DNA of 64,000 nt from DUZB01 sp963747555 (GTDB taxonomy: Bacteria > Desulfobacterota > DSM-4660 > Desulfatiglandales > Desulfatiglandaceae), in NCBI GenBank assembly GCA_963747555.1, contig CAVVFZ010000034.1, forward strand, positions 62,001-126,000, written 5' to 3'. This document shows positions 9,495 through 18,981 of this stretch, piece by piece. Positions within the stretch are counted from its first letter, which is position 1. Each line of letters opens with the position of its first letter. The translations under genes were made by a program, and so were the position numbers. A model generated the notes under the pieces. It was not told the DNA's origin, ran no database searches, and worked only from the letters and a program-made list of their open reading frames with translations.

Positions 9495-10775
9495 ATGAAA
9501 TTTGAATTTGTGGATGATTCAGCGGAAAGAGGGGGGTATAATGCCAGAATAAAAGTCTTGGGGATTGGAGGAGCCGGCAACAATGCCATCAATAATATGA
9601 TCAATTCCAACCTGCGGGGTGTTGAGTTCTTGGTAGCCAACACGGATTGCCAGGACCTGGAACGTTCCTGCTGCACTAAAAAGATTCAGCTTGGTCCCGC
9701 CGTTACAATGGGGCTGGGGGCTGGGGCCGACCCGGAAGTAGGCAAAACATCCGCCGAGGAAAGCATCAATGAACTGAGGGAATCGATCAGGCATTCCGAC
9801 ATGGTCTTCCTGGCTGCAGGAATGGGAGGAGGAACGGGAACAGGTGCCTCCCCCGTAGCGGCCCGCGAGTGCAGGGAAAGCGGAGCACTCACTGTGGCGG
9901 TGGTTACCAAGCCATTCGAGTTTGAAGGAAAAACCCGGATGAAAAGGGCCATGGAAGGGATTGAAGCGCTGAAAGAACAAGTGGACAGCCTGATCATCAT
10001 TCCCAATGAGCGGCTGAAAACCCTGGGAGAAAAGGCGACCCCGTTCATGGAGCTCTTTACAAAAGCAGACGATGTTTTGCTGCAGGCCGTAAAGGGAATT
10101 TCCGATCTGATCATCAACCGGGGCTATATCAATCTGGATTTCGCCGATGTGAAAAATGTCATGAAAAAGAATGGTTCCGCTCTCATGGGAATGGGAAAAG
10201 CAAGCGGGGAAGGCAGGGCCTGTGAAGCAGCACAGATGGCCATTAACAGCCCGTTGCTTGAAGACATTTCCATTGAAGGCGCCAAAGGACTGCTCATCAA
10301 CATATCAGGACCTCCGGATATGACCTGGGATGAAGTGGACCAGGCTTGCAAATACATAAAAAATGAAGTGAACGACAATGCGGAAGTCTTTTTCGGTATG
10401 GTCTTCGACGAAAATCTCAAGGACGAAGTATTGATTACAGTCATTGCCACCGGAATCGACGGCCCGAATGAAAAAATAGTGGAGACTAAAAAGCGGCCTT
10501 CATTGCCTTCATTGGAAGATGGGACCATGGATCGGGTCAAAAGTCCTCAAAAAGTGGTGAATATCAGACAGGCCACCACGGAGGAGCTTCAAAGCGACTG
10601 GACGGTCAGGAGAAACGGCGTGAATCTTGATATGCCTACCTTTCAAAGGGAAAAGATTAATCTCTCAAGCAAGGAGAACGATGGGAAAAAGAAATCCAAG
10701 AAAGGTCTTTTTGACAAGTTTAAATTTAAGGATGGTCTGGATTATCCCACATTTCTGAGAGTAAAACCCGATTAA
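9495..10775 (+). CDS. ftsZ: Cell division protein FtsZ
   Basis: The tubulin-like GTPase that forms the Z ring. The 426-residue protein carries GIGGAGNNAINNM, the G-box GMGGGTGTGASP, the T7 loop with NLDFADVK, a variable linker from about residue 320 to 410, and the C-terminal peptide DYPTFLRVK that binds FtsA and other partners. An AAGGGGGG ribosome site lies 6 bases before the ATG. It is the last gene of the dcw cluster; the next gene starts 20 bases later on the same strand. Confidence 0.98.
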   Translation: MKFEFVDDSAERGGYNARIKVLGIGGAGNNAINNMINSNLRGVEFLVANTDCQDLERSCCTKKIQLGPAVTMGLGAGADPEVGKTSAEESINELRESIRHSDMVFLAAGMGGGTGTGASPVAARECRESGALTVAVVTKPFEFEGKTRMKRAMEGIEALKEQVDSLIIIPNERLKTLGEKATPFMELFTKADDVLLQAVKGISDLIINRGYINLDFADVKNVMKKNGSALMGMGKASGEGRACEAAQMAINSPLLEDISIEGAKGLLINISGPPDMTWDEVDQACKYIKNEVNDNAEVFFGMVFDENLKDEVLITVIATGIDGPNEKIVETKKRPSLPSLEDGTMDRVKSPQKVVNIRQATTEELQSDWTVRRNGVNLDMPTFQREKINLSSKENDGKKKSKKGLFDKFKFKDGLDYPTFLRVKPD

Positions 10776-10795
10776 TAAACCCTGGAATCCAAGAC

Positions 10796-12568
10796 GTGTA
10801 CAAGAGAATCATTTCCCTTTACCGCGACAAACTGGCCAGGGAGGAAGGAACGATAACCAAGGATTGGGGAGGCAAACTCACTGTTGCTCTCGTATATCCC
10901 AGTACCTATCACCTTGGAATGTCGAACCTTGGATTCCAGATTGTTTACGGGCTTTTCAACAAAGACCCCGCAGTGGTTGCGGAGCGGTTTTTCATTCCCG
11001 AAGGGACGGAAATGTCTCTTTATCTTCAAACGGGAAAACCGCTTCTTTCGCTGGAGACCCAGCGCCCCCTGCATGATTTCGATCTGGTGGCCTTTTCTCT
11101 CTCTTTTGAAAACGATTTCCCCCATATCCTCCATATACTGGATTTGGGGAAAATCCCCCTGACGTCTGAAGAAAGAGGAAACAGATACCCGCTCATCATG
11201 GCAGGGGGGATCACCACGTTCATGAACCCCGAACCGCTTTCGTCGTTCATGGACCTGTTTCTGCTGGGTGAAGCAGAGACCTGCCTGAAAGAATTTCTGA
11301 CCTGCCTGCTTGCCTTCGGAACGGAGCACGCCTCCAAAAATGAAATCCTTCTCCATCTCGCCCGAAATGTTCCCGGGGTGTATGTCCCTTCCTTTTACCG
11401 GGTTGATTATGGAAAGGACGGGACGATAAAAAGTTTTACGCCGGAGATGCAAGGAATCCCTGAAAAGATCCGCGTCTCTTTTTCCGCGGAGGGGGGCTTT
11501 TCGGAAGACTGCAGGCCTGTCTCTTCCATCATAACGCCCGAAACCGAGTTTGGGGATAAGGTTTTGTTGGAATTGGGCAGGGGGTGTGGACACTCCTGCC
11601 GGTTCTGTGCAGCAGGATATGTGTACAGGCCTCCGCGGGTCTATGAGGATTCCATGCTGCGTACATGCATCCAGGATTCCATTACAAAGAAAAGACAGCT
11701 GGGACTGCTGAGCGCGGCCGTATCCGATGTTCCGGGAATCAATGATCTGATGACCCTGATTGTCAATGCCGGGTGCAGATTCTCCGTGTCTTCCTTGCGG
11801 GCCGAATCCCTTACACGCGAACTTCTTCTGAATCTTCGGGAAACGGGACAGCATACCGTTACCATAGCTCCTGAAGCAGGAACCGAAAGATTGCGGAAGA
11901 CCATCAACAAACATCTCACGGAAGACCAGATCGTCGAGTCCGCCCGACTGATATCCGGGACGGACGACTTTTCTTTAAGACTTTATTTTCTGGTGGGCCT
12001 GCCCACCGAAACCCAGGAAGATATCGAAGGAATCGTACATCTCGTAAAGCTCATAAGGCACCATATGGTGAAAGAATCGGCATCTCGGGGGACCATCGGA
12101 CAGATCCGGATGAGCATCAATTGTTTTGTGCCCAAGCCTTTCACCCCGTTTCAGTGGTTCCCCATGGACCAGGTTACGACCCTCAAAGAAAAGCAGAAAT
12201 GGCTCAAGAAGGCATTTGCAAAGGTGGGTGGGACAAAAGTCAATTCGGATGTCCCCAAATGGGCCTATGTGCAGACCCTCCTTTCCATGGGAGACAGGCG
12301 GGTCGGCGCCATTCTGCTACAGACCCACAGATTCGGTGGAAACTGGTCGAAAGCGTTCCGATTTTCACAGGTGAACCCGGACTTCTTTACCTACCGTCCC
12401 AAAGACCTGGCCGAAATCCTGCCCTGGGACTTTATAGACCATGGCATTTCAAAACGGCATCTGAAAAAGGAGTACGCACTGGCACTCGAGGCAAAGGAAT
12501 CGGAAGAGTGCAATGTGGGAGAATGTTTCCGATGCGGAGCCTGCGGGCACAAGCCGCATCCTTCGTGA
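10796..12568 (+). CDS. Radical SAM protein of the TIGR03960/YgiQ-like group with N-terminal B12-binding-like domain
   Basis: A 590-residue protein with a GTG start 20 bases after ftsZ. Residues about 30-180 resemble a cobalamin-binding-like Rossmann domain (VALVYPSTYHLGMSN). The radical SAM core begins at about residue 260 with CGHSCRFC (CxxxCxxC) and continues through PEAGTERLRKTINK and FLVGLPTET. The C-terminus holds an extra cysteine cluster CNVGECFRCGACG. From memory, relatives are often encoded beside a DUF2344 protein or rnGE in other phyla; here the partner is absent and the next gene converges on the minus strand. The substrate is unknown. Confidence 0.85.
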   Translation: MYKRIISLYRDKLAREEGTITKDWGGKLTVALVYPSTYHLGMSNLGFQIVYGLFNKDPAVVAERFFIPEGTEMSLYLQTGKPLLSLETQRPLHDFDLVAFSLSFENDFPHILHILDLGKIPLTSEERGNRYPLIMAGGITTFMNPEPLSSFMDLFLLGEAETCLKEFLTCLLAFGTEHASKNEILLHLARNVPGVYVPSFYRVDYGKDGTIKSFTPEMQGIPEKIRVSFSAEGGFSEDCRPVSSIITPETEFGDKVLLELGRGCGHSCRFCAAGYVYRPPRVYEDSMLRTCIQDSITKKRQLGLLSAAVSDVPGINDLMTLIVNAGCRFSVSSLRAESLTRELLLNLRETGQHTVTIAPEAGTERLRKTINKHLTEDQIVESARLISGTDDFSLRLYFLVGLPTETQEDIEGIVHLVKLIRHHMVKESASRGTIGQIRMSINCFVPKPFTPFQWFPMDQVTTLKEKQKWLKKAFAKVGGTKVNSDVPKWAYVQTLLSMGDRRVGAILLQTHRFGGNWSKAFRFSQVNPDFFTYRPKDLAEILPWDFIDHGISKRHLKKEYALALEAKESEECNVGECFRCGACGHKPHPS

Positions 12569-12587
12569 AAAAACGATCGGGGATAGT

Positions 12588-13406
12588 TCAGGTGAGAGGC
12601 AAAGAAGCAATAGCCAAAGGCGTAAGCAAAAGAGGTTGACTGGGAAGCTGTAAGGGAACACCTAATTCTTCAAAAAAAATCTTCTCAATTCCGGGCAGAC
12701 AGCAGGTTCCGCCGGTGAGAATGATACGCTCCACATTGTGGCCCTTTATATGGCCTGCCACGATGTCGCAAATCCGCAGCAGGGTGGGACGCGCCAGCTC
12801 CAGGATACCGTACCGTTCGGGCAGACGTTTGCGCTTTTCGGCCTCTTCCAGCGAAATGTCGAAATGACCGGCAATGGATAGGGTAATGTGTCGGCCGCCG
12901 CTGGGTTCATCTCCGCTGAAGACCACCGAGCCCTTTTGCACCACCGCGGTTCCGGTGGTGCCGCCGCCCACATCCACCACCGCCGCCCTGTCAAGTTCCA
13001 GCAGGGTAGCCACACAGGATGGTTCATCCCGGACTTCCGTCACGTCCAGACCCGCCGTTTCCAGTATGTTTGTGGAAAGTCTTGCATCGGTTCCGGGAGG
13101 AAAGGAGGTGGAGGCCCCGGTCAGTTTCACCCCCAACCGCTTCTCGGCCTTGGCGATGAGCGCCTTAACAATATCCACCGCACCGATGAAATCCACGACG
13201 ATTCCGTCGCGAACCACCTCCGCCCATTCCAGAAAGGCTGCCACCGGCCTCGCCGCACCGTCCAGGACCATGAGCACCACATCCGCGGTACCCAGGTCGA
13301 TGCCGGCATGCAGAGGCCCCGACACGGAAACTGTCCGGGTCTGGTTCAACTGTTTCTCGGCCAGATCGAGGCGTTCGGTTACTTGTTTCCAGGAAAGGGG
13401 CATCAT
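12588..13406 (-). CDS. eutJ: EutJ-like Hsp70-fold protein of the microcompartment operon
   Basis: An ASKHA (actin/Hsp70) fold protein of about 272 residues, with phosphate-1 AGIDLGTADVVLMVLDG, phosphate-2 AAVVDVGGGTTGTAVV and an adenosine motif RIILTGGTCCLPGIE. EutJ is found in ethanolamine and glycyl-radical BMC operons, where a chaperone role is proposed but unproven. Two ATGs at 13406 and 13403 follow the stop of the aldehyde dehydrogenase; the longer frame up to 13475 would overlap that gene and lacks a family-like N-terminus. It is the last gene of the minus-strand operon and ends 20 bases from the convergent radical SAM gene. Confidence 0.88.
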   Translation of the reverse strand: MMPLSWKQVTERLDLAEKQLNQTRTVSVSGPLHAGIDLGTADVVLMVLDGAARPVAAFLEWAEVVRDGIVVDFIGAVDIVKALIAKAEKRLGVKLTGASTSFPPGTDARLSTNILETAGLDVTEVRDEPSCVATLLELDRAAVVDVGGGTTGTAVVQKGSVVFSGDEPSGGRHITLSIAGHFDISLEEAEKRKRLPERYGILELARPTLLRICDIVAGHIKGHNVERIILTGGTCCLPGIEKIFFEELGVPLQLPSQPLLLTPLAIASLPLT

Positions 13407-13413
13407 TCTGCCT

Positions 13414-14836
13414 TTAAACGATCCGGAAAGCGCCAACCAGGGTGCAGCGTCTGAGGCGCACGAAGGTCTGTGCATTGGTAACGCCTTCCCCGGTGGGGGT
13501 GGAGATGGTCATGGACGTCCAGCCTTCTCCGCCCGCGCCAAGACCTGCCACATGGGGGCCGTTTTTCACGAACAGGCTGGTATTTATGCGAGTGGCCATG
13601 GCATCCATATATTCTATGTTGCGGGAATGCATGCCCGCAGTGTGGAACAGGCCGCCTTCCAGCAGCATGGCCCAGTCCAGGGCCTCATCAAAGTCACGGG
13701 CCCTGAGCAAAGGAATAATCGGCATCATCTGTTCCATGCGCGCAAAGATGTAATCGGTCTCACGGCCCACGTCCACCAGGAGCAGGCGACAGGAATCGGG
13801 CACACTGAACCCGCCGGCCGAGGCCAACTCGGCGGCATCCCGCCCCACCCATTTGGGGTTGGGCCGGGCGTTGGGACCGGGATAGTCAATGAGCACTTCC
13901 CGGGCAATGGCGTCCGCCTGTTCCCGGCTGACCTGCATGGCGCCGCAGCGGATCAACTCCTCTTTCAGCTCATCGGCAATGGATTCAACCGCGACAATCT
14001 CCTTTTCATCACAGCATACGATGTTGTTGTCGAAAGAGGCGCCGTCATAAATACTGCGGGCGGCCCTGGCCAGATCCGCTGTTTCGTCCACTACCACCGG
14101 GGGATTGCCGGCCCCAGCTGCGATGAGCCGCTTGTTGGTGATGTCCCGGGCCGCCTTTACCACCGCCTCACCGCCGGTTACCACCAGTAAGATTGATGCC
14201 TGGGAAGGTGAAGAGTTGTTGGGCCGATTCGATGGAGGGTTCCTTGACGCAGGTGAGCAGGTTGGTTACGCCCGTCTCCTCACTGATGGCCTTGTTGAGC
14301 ATCTTGAGGGTCTCCTGGGTGATGCGTTTTGCGGCCGGGTGAGGGGCGAAGACCACGGCGTTGCCGCCGCTGATCATGCTGATGGCATTGTTGATGATGG
14401 TTGCCGCCGGGTTGGTGGACGGGGTCACCGAGGCGATAACGCCCCAGGGGGCATTTTCGATAAGAGTCAGGCCCGTATCTCCGGAGATGGCACTGGGCGC
14501 CAGAATCTCGGGACCTGGGGTCCGGTCGGCAACCAGCAGGTTCTTTTTCACCTTATCCTCTATGCGGCCCATGCCGATCTCCTGCACGGCCATCTCGGCC
14601 AACCTCCGGGCATTGGAACGGGCCGCCCGCCGGATAACCTTCACCACCCGTTCCCGCAGCGCGATGGTGCGATTCTTCTTATAGGCCGCGTCCGCAGCAG
14701 CGACGGCGTCTTCCAGCCGTTCAAAGACACCGTGATCACCCTTGTCCCGGGAGGGGGCCAACGGGTCGACCGAGGTCTCAAGCTGGTTTATTACCTGTCT
14801 GACAATAGACTCAATTTCGTGCGATGTTATAGCCAT
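13414..14836 (-). CDS. CoA-acylating aldehyde dehydrogenase of the microcompartment (PduP/EutE type), frameshifted
   Basis: It converts acetaldehyde, CoA and NAD+ to acetyl-CoA inside a BMC. The N-terminal half has an encapsulation-type helix (ITSHEIESIVRQVINQL) and VTPSTNPAATIINN; the C-terminal half has AGAGNPPVVVDETAD and the active-site region ASFDNNIVCCDEKE. The two halves lie in different frames: the first runs into a stop near 14168, while the second frame reads VVTGGEAVVKAA through the same place. Removing one A near 14182 restores INLLVVTGGEA, the family sequence. This is a true null allele or a sequencing error. The start at 14836 has a GGAG site 7 bases upstream; a TTG at 14857 is the alternative. 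Confidence 0.88.
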
Positions 14837-14865
14837 GGGAGCTCCAATTACGGACAAGATTCGAC

Positions 14866-15151
14866 TTATTTACTGTAAAGCGTTTTTTTCCCTGAGGTTA
14901 CCTGATCTATAATGCCGATGACGCTGAGATCCAAAGGAGGCTTGCCCTCCAGGATCATGCGAGCGGAACTGCCCCTCACCAGAAGGACCAATTCGCCCTC
15001 GCCGGCGCCCATGGTGTCGGCTGCTATTTGAGCCGGAAACAGGACCTTGCCCTGCCGGATCTACGATATCCACCAGAAGGAAGGTCAGGTTGGGCAGACC
15101 GAGATCGCGTACCGTAGAGACTACCTGTCCCACTACTTTTCCCAATTCCAT
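14866..15151 (-). CDS. EutN/CcmL-type pentameric BMC vertex protein, frameshifted
   Basis: Pentameric vertex proteins close the corners of the BMC shell. The start MELGKVVGQVVSTVRDLGLP with a GGGAG site 7 bases upstream is typical of EutN. After VDIVDPAGQ the frame is lost. The remaining family sequence (DTMGAGEGELVLLVRGSSAR, then IGIIDQV) continues in the neighbouring frame to a TAA at 14866. One surplus G near 15048 explains this. Restored, the protein would have about 94 residues, normal for the family. Its neighbours are an aldehyde dehydrogenase and a BMC-H shell gene. Confidence 0.85.
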
Positions 15152-15179
15152 GTCAATTCTCCCACCGCTGCGTTGGCGT

Positions 15180-15527
15180 TTATTTCTTGCTTTTCTTCGC
15201 CTTTTTCTCCGGAGCATCGGTCGCCTTGGCCGGTTCGAAGAGCGGACCGATGTCATCGGTGATGAAGGTCTCCACATAATCTCCGGGCCGGGCGATGAGG
15301 TTGCTGTTTACGCAGTCGCCAACCCTGGCAGCGGCAGCCTTGCCCGCATCCACCGCGGCCCTGCAAGCGGCCAGATCGCCGGTGCAGATCACGCTCAAAA
15401 GGGCGGCATCGGCATTGCAAACCGTCTTTACACGCACTTGCGCGGTTTTTACCATGGCGTCCGCAGCCTCGATGGCGGCAATCAGTCCCACAGTCTCCAC
15501 AAAACCCAATGATTCGTTAGCTGACAT
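15180..15527 (-). CDS. BMC-H hexameric shell protein with lysine-rich C-terminal tail
   Basis: A single BMC domain (PF00936) covers about residues 5-90, starting ESLGFVETVGLIAAIEAADAMVKTAQV and containing the ICTGDLAACRAAVDAG helix-turn typical of EutM/PduA-class tiles. The 115-residue length includes a 25-residue tail ending in KKAKKSKK, which is absent from the second BMC-H of this operon. The tail may face the lumen or cytosol and bind cargo, which is inference only. A GAGAGG site lies 5 bases before the ATG. Confidence 0.93.
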   Translation of the reverse strand: MSANESLGFVETVGLIAAIEAADAMVKTAQVRVKTVCNADAALLSVICTGDLAACRAAVDAGKAAAARVGDCVNSNLIARPGDYVETFITDDIGPLFEPAKATDAPEKKAKKSKK

Positions 15528-15569
15528 GATAACCTCTCTTTCGGCCTCAGAGAATGTCTTTCCGGGCCG

Positions 15570-16126
15570 TTACATGATGTGACGCAAAACCTGGGGATCC
15601 ATGTTGGGAATCACTGCCTTGCGCACCAGAAGTCCATTTTCGGCCACGGCCGCGGAACCCGCTTTCACCGCCGCCTTCACCGAGGCCACATCACCGCACA
15701 GGGTGCAGAAAGCCTTTCCCCCAGTCCCATGGCAATGCGCACCTCTATGAGGGACACATTCGCTGTCTTGCTGGCAACATCCGCAGCCACAATGGAGGAA
15801 GCCGCGGAGAACGTCTCAATGACCCCCACCGCATTTCCCGTGATTTCTTCGATGGCGCAGGACATGGCGGAAATAACATCGGGATGGATGTTGGGGATGA
15901 TGAAATGATCCACGGTCGTATCCCCTGCGTGGGTCAGCCCCGTTTCGACTGAGGCCCGCACGGCCGCAACTCCGCCATGCACCCCGACCACAAATTTGCC
16001 CGGGCAGATGGTCTTGAGCAGCAGCACCTCAACGACGGCGGCCTTCACCATATGATCCGCAGTCTCTATGCCGGCGGCAATGCTGTTGAATTCAATCATA
16101 CCCACAGCTTGTATAGTGGTTTTCAT
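15570..16126 (-). CDS. pduT: PduT-like tandem BMC-T shell protein with Fe-S cysteine, frameshifted
   Basis: Two BMC domains in tandem, about 185 residues when repaired. Domain 1 contains LLKTICPGKFVVGVHGG; the Cys (residue 41) matches the residue that binds a [4Fe-4S] cluster at the trimer pore in PduT. Domain 2 starts AVGVIETFSAASSIVAAD. After RIAMGLG the frame breaks; the family sequence KAFCTLCGDVASVKAAVKAG continues in another frame to a TAA at 15570. A missing G in a five-G run near 15721 explains it. The start codon overlaps the stop region of the PduS-like gene, and the two proteins probably work together moving electrons across the shell. Confidence 0.87.
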
Positions 16127-16127
16127 C

Positions 16128-17486
16128 TCAGGACCTCTCAATGACCACCGAATCGTTCACCTGGACCACCGTGCCCGAAATGGAGGCATGAACTCCCGCC
16201 CCCAGTGCCTCTTTCGGTATTTCACCCAGTCTGTCACCAGCCTGCACCCGATCTCCCACCTTTACGACCGCGGCAGCCGGGGCACCGATATGCTGTCTCA
16301 GCGGGATCATGACTCTGTGGGGCTCGAATTCCCCGGCGTACTCGGGATGAAGATCCATGTAGCGGGAGATGCCCAGTTTAATGGCCAGGCGGGGTACCGG
16401 GATCTTGCGGTATTGCCTCAGAGCCGATTGCTCGGCCAACACTTCCTTCCGCCCTTCATAGGAGACCCCCTGTTTGGAAAAGAGCCCCTTCAAGGCGGTA
16501 TTGATGCGCCGGGGCGACAGTCGCATGGGACAGCTGAACAACTCGCAGATCCCGCATTCACAGCACAAAAACGCCTGCATGGCGCCCATGGCGGTATCCT
16601 CGCCGCCTCCGAAGGCCCGCATAACCTTATGGGTCTCAAAGCTGTGACCCACCAGATACCGGGGGCAAAGGTCTGTGCAGTAACGGCATTGGATACAAGC
16701 CGTGGCGGCCCGTTTTCGCATCACATCGAGCGAAAGGGTGGCACATTCGTGAAGATAGTGCCCACGGGGCAGCGCGATCACGCCGCCGCTGGTCTTGGTG
16801 ACAACGGCCTCGGCCAGTCCCTCGGGTGTGTCCACGAAACGACCCATCATGGGACCCCCCAGGATATAGACCGGGTCATCAATCGCAACACCCCCGCATT
16901 GATCGATGCAGTCGGACATCCTTGTCCCGATGGGGACCTTTATCAAACCGGGCCGACCAACGTCACCGGTTACGGTGATCACCTTGTGCGTCACCGGCTT
17001 GCCATCCAGGGCCCGGCTTACTGAGTACAGGGTCCCCACATTGGCCACCAGCGCCCCCACCTCCTTGGGCAAACCCAAAGGGGGAATGCTTCGTCCGGTA
17101 ACTTCGTACACCAGGATATGTTCATCACCCGCCGGATAAAAGTTATCCAGTTGGGTCAGTTCCACGGAAGTCCCTTCCAGGCAGGCCTCAAAGGCCCGCG
17201 CGGCGCCTGTATATTTCCGCTTAATGGCGATGACACTCCGGGAGGCCCCCGTAGCCCTTGCCAACTCCGTCAGGGCCCGAACGATCTCAGGGGCATGGGA
17301 CTGCATGACGTACTGATCCGAATAGAGCAACGGCTCGCATTCACAGCCGTTGGCTATCACCGTCTCCACCGAAGCGGCGTATTTGACATGGGCCGGAAAT
17401 CCTGCCCCGCCTTCGCCCACTACCCCGGCATCACGTATCAACCCTATGAATGCGTCAGTGTTCATGCAGTTTTTAGCAATTCTCAC
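16128..17486 (-). CDS. pduS: PduS-like RnfC-family flavin/Fe-S electron-transfer protein
   Basis: A 452-residue protein starting (GTG 17486 or, more family-like, ATG 17465) just before LIRDAGVVGEGGAGFPAHVK, the RnfC/Nqo1-like NADH/FMN region. Then comes an SLBB-type segment and two 4Fe-4S motifs, CIQCRYCTDLCP and CCECGICELFSCP. A barrel-sandwich/biotinyl-like domain at the C-terminus begins around VVKVGDRVQAGDRLGEI. PduS reduces cobalamin in the propanediol BMC. No B12 enzyme is encoded here, so it more likely recycles NADH or feeds electrons through PduT, which is inferred from context. The frame is intact. Confidence 0.9.
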   Translation of the reverse strand: MRIAKNCMNTDAFIGLIRDAGVVGEGGAGFPAHVKYAASVETVIANGCECEPLLYSDQYVMQSHAPEIVRALTELARATGASRSVIAIKRKYTGAARAFEACLEGTSVELTQLDNFYPAGDEHILVYEVTGRSIPPLGLPKEVGALVANVGTLYSVSRALDGKPVTHKVITVTGDVGRPGLIKVPIGTRMSDCIDQCGGVAIDDPVYILGGPMMGRFVDTPEGLAEAVVTKTSGGVIALPRGHYLHECATLSLDVMRKRAATACIQCRYCTDLCPRYLVGHSFETHKVMRAFGGGEDTAMGAMQAFLCCECGICELFSCPMRLSPRRINTALKGLFSKQGVSYEGRKEVLAEQSALRQYRKIPVPRLAIKLGISRYMDLHPEYAGEFEPHRVMIPLRQHIGAPAAAVVKVGDRVQAGDRLGEIPKEALGAGVHASISGTVVQVNDSVVIERS

Positions 17487-17609
17487 CGTGGGTTATCTGT
17501 AATCAGAGGCCATGGCAAAACAATGCGGACGATTCCCTTCGCACAGATCCAAAGGAGAATTGCAATCCTTTCTTTTCCCGAACGTCCGTCCTCGGGGATA
17601 CCCCGGTTT

Positions 17610-17885
17610 TTATTTCTTGATCGGGAAGATTTCTTCCAGATCGCCGTGGGGACGTGGAATTACATGCACTGCAATCACCTCGCCCAGGCGTTTTGCCGCA
17701 GCAGCGCCCGCGTCCGTGGCGGCCTTGCAGGAAGCCACATCGCCCCGCACCATGGCGGTTACATATCCGGCGCCGATCTGTTTGTATCCCACCAGTTCCA
17801 CCCGGGCGGCTTTGACCATGGCGTCAGCCGCTTCAATCAGTGCCGTAAGTCCCTTTGTTTCGATCATGCCCAAAGCGTCCATCAT
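17610..17885 (-). CDS. BMC-H hexameric shell protein (EutM/PduA class)
   Basis: A 91-residue single-domain shell tile: ALGMIETKGLTALIEAADAMVKAARVELVGYKQIGAGYVTAMVRGDVASCKAATDAG would be the full canonical core, ending in VIPRPHGDLEEIFPI. It is almost the minimal BMC-H length and is probably the bulk facet tile. Two adjacent ATGs (17885, 17882) lie 8-11 bases after an AAGGAG site. It is placed between the phosphotransacetylase and PduS-like genes. Confidence 0.94.
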   Translation of the reverse strand: MMDALGMIETKGLTALIEAADAMVKAARVELVGYKQIGAGYVTAMVRGDVASCKAATDAGAAAAKRLGEVIAVHVIPRPHGDLEEIFPIKK

Positions 17886-17924
17886 TTTTTTTACTCCTTG
17901 CTCAAATGTTTAGTGGTTTGCCGA

Positions 17925-18926
17925 TTAATTCAACAGGTTGCCTCTTTCCAGGCAGAGCCCGATAACCGCTACTTTGAAAATATCCTTGGCGCTGCATCCT
18001 CGGGACAGGTCGTGCCAGCCACGCTCAAAGCCTTGCAAAAAAGGCCCCATGGCCGTGTAACCCGCCAATCGTTGCACCATTTTATATGCGATATTCCCCG
18101 CCTCCAGAGACGGAAAGATAAATACATTGGCCTTCCCTTCGATGATGCTCCCGGGCGCCTTGAGCGCCGCCAGATCGGGAACCGCGGCGGCATCAAACTG
18201 GAGTTCTCCATCCACCATGATGTCCGGTGCCCGTCGCCGGATCTCCTCCACCGCCTGGCTGACAAAATGAGCCCGCGGATGCTTGCTGCTGCCCTTCGTA
18301 GAAAAGGAAAGCAAAGCCACCCTGGGTTCTTCCCGCAGGAGGTTACGGGCTTTCTCCGCGGATACAATGGCTATATCAGCCAGGGTATCGGGGGAGGGCT
18401 CGGGCACCACCGCGCAGTCGGCAAAGATGTATTTACGCTCTCCGTCAGGGGAGAGCATAAAAAGAAAACTGGATATGGTGTTTATGCCGGCTTTCTTGGG
18501 CAGAACCCCTAATCCTGCCCGAATGATTTCCGCGGTGGAAGACAGGTTGCCCCCCACGCCGATGTCAACCTCTCCCCTTCTGACCATCATGGCGGCGGCG
18601 GTCAGGGGATTACTCATAAATTCTCGAGCCCGCTCTTCGGAAACCGGTTTGTTTTTCTCGCGACGCATGGCAACATAGGTTTCCATGTTCTTCTCAAGCA
18701 GGGTGGGGCTGGTGCAGTCCACCACGGTGAAACCGGTCGCAGGGATTTCTGACTGGCGCATCTTGTCCCGTACCGAGAAAGGCGATGCAACCAAAACCGG
18801 TTCTGCCAGCCCCTGTTTCTTCAGTTGAAAGGCTGCCTCAAGAACCCGGTTGTCCAGGCTGTCGGGAAATACCACTGTCCCGGGTTTGCTGCGGCAAGTT
18901 TCCATGCATTGTTCCAGAACGTCCAC
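17925..18926 (-). CDS. pta: Phosphate acetyltransferase (Pta/EutD type)
   Basis: It converts acetyl-CoA and phosphate to acetyl phosphate, regenerating CoA inside the compartment so that the aldehyde dehydrogenase can run. The 333-residue length matches the short, single-domain phosphotransacetylases. Seen are VVFPDSLDNRVLEAA at the N-terminus, a NPLTAAAMMVRRGEVD segment, FADCAVVPEPSPDTLADIA, LSFSTKGSSKHP and ELQFDAAAVPDLAALKAPGS. The start is GTG with a GAGGG element upstream. No acetate kinase of the AckA type is seen nearby; EutQ next door may supply that step. Confidence 0.93.
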   Translation of the reverse strand: MDVLEQCMETCRSKPGTVVFPDSLDNRVLEAAFQLKKQGLAEPVLVASPFSVRDKMRQSEIPATGFTVVDCTSPTLLEKNMETYVAMRREKNKPVSEERAREFMSNPLTAAAMMVRRGEVDIGVGGNLSSTAEIIRAGLGVLPKKAGINTISSFLFMLSPDGERKYIFADCAVVPEPSPDTLADIAIVSAEKARNLLREEPRVALLSFSTKGSSKHPRAHFVSQAVEEIRRRAPDIMVDGELQFDAAAVPDLAALKAPGSIIEGKANVFIFPSLEAGNIAYKMVQRLAGYTAMGPFLQGFERGWHDLSRGCSAKDIFKVAVIGLCLERGNLLN

Positions 18927-18981
18927 GCCCTCAGTCTTTACTCCGTGCTTGATGGTCTCTGATCATGGTCGATGTTATTCA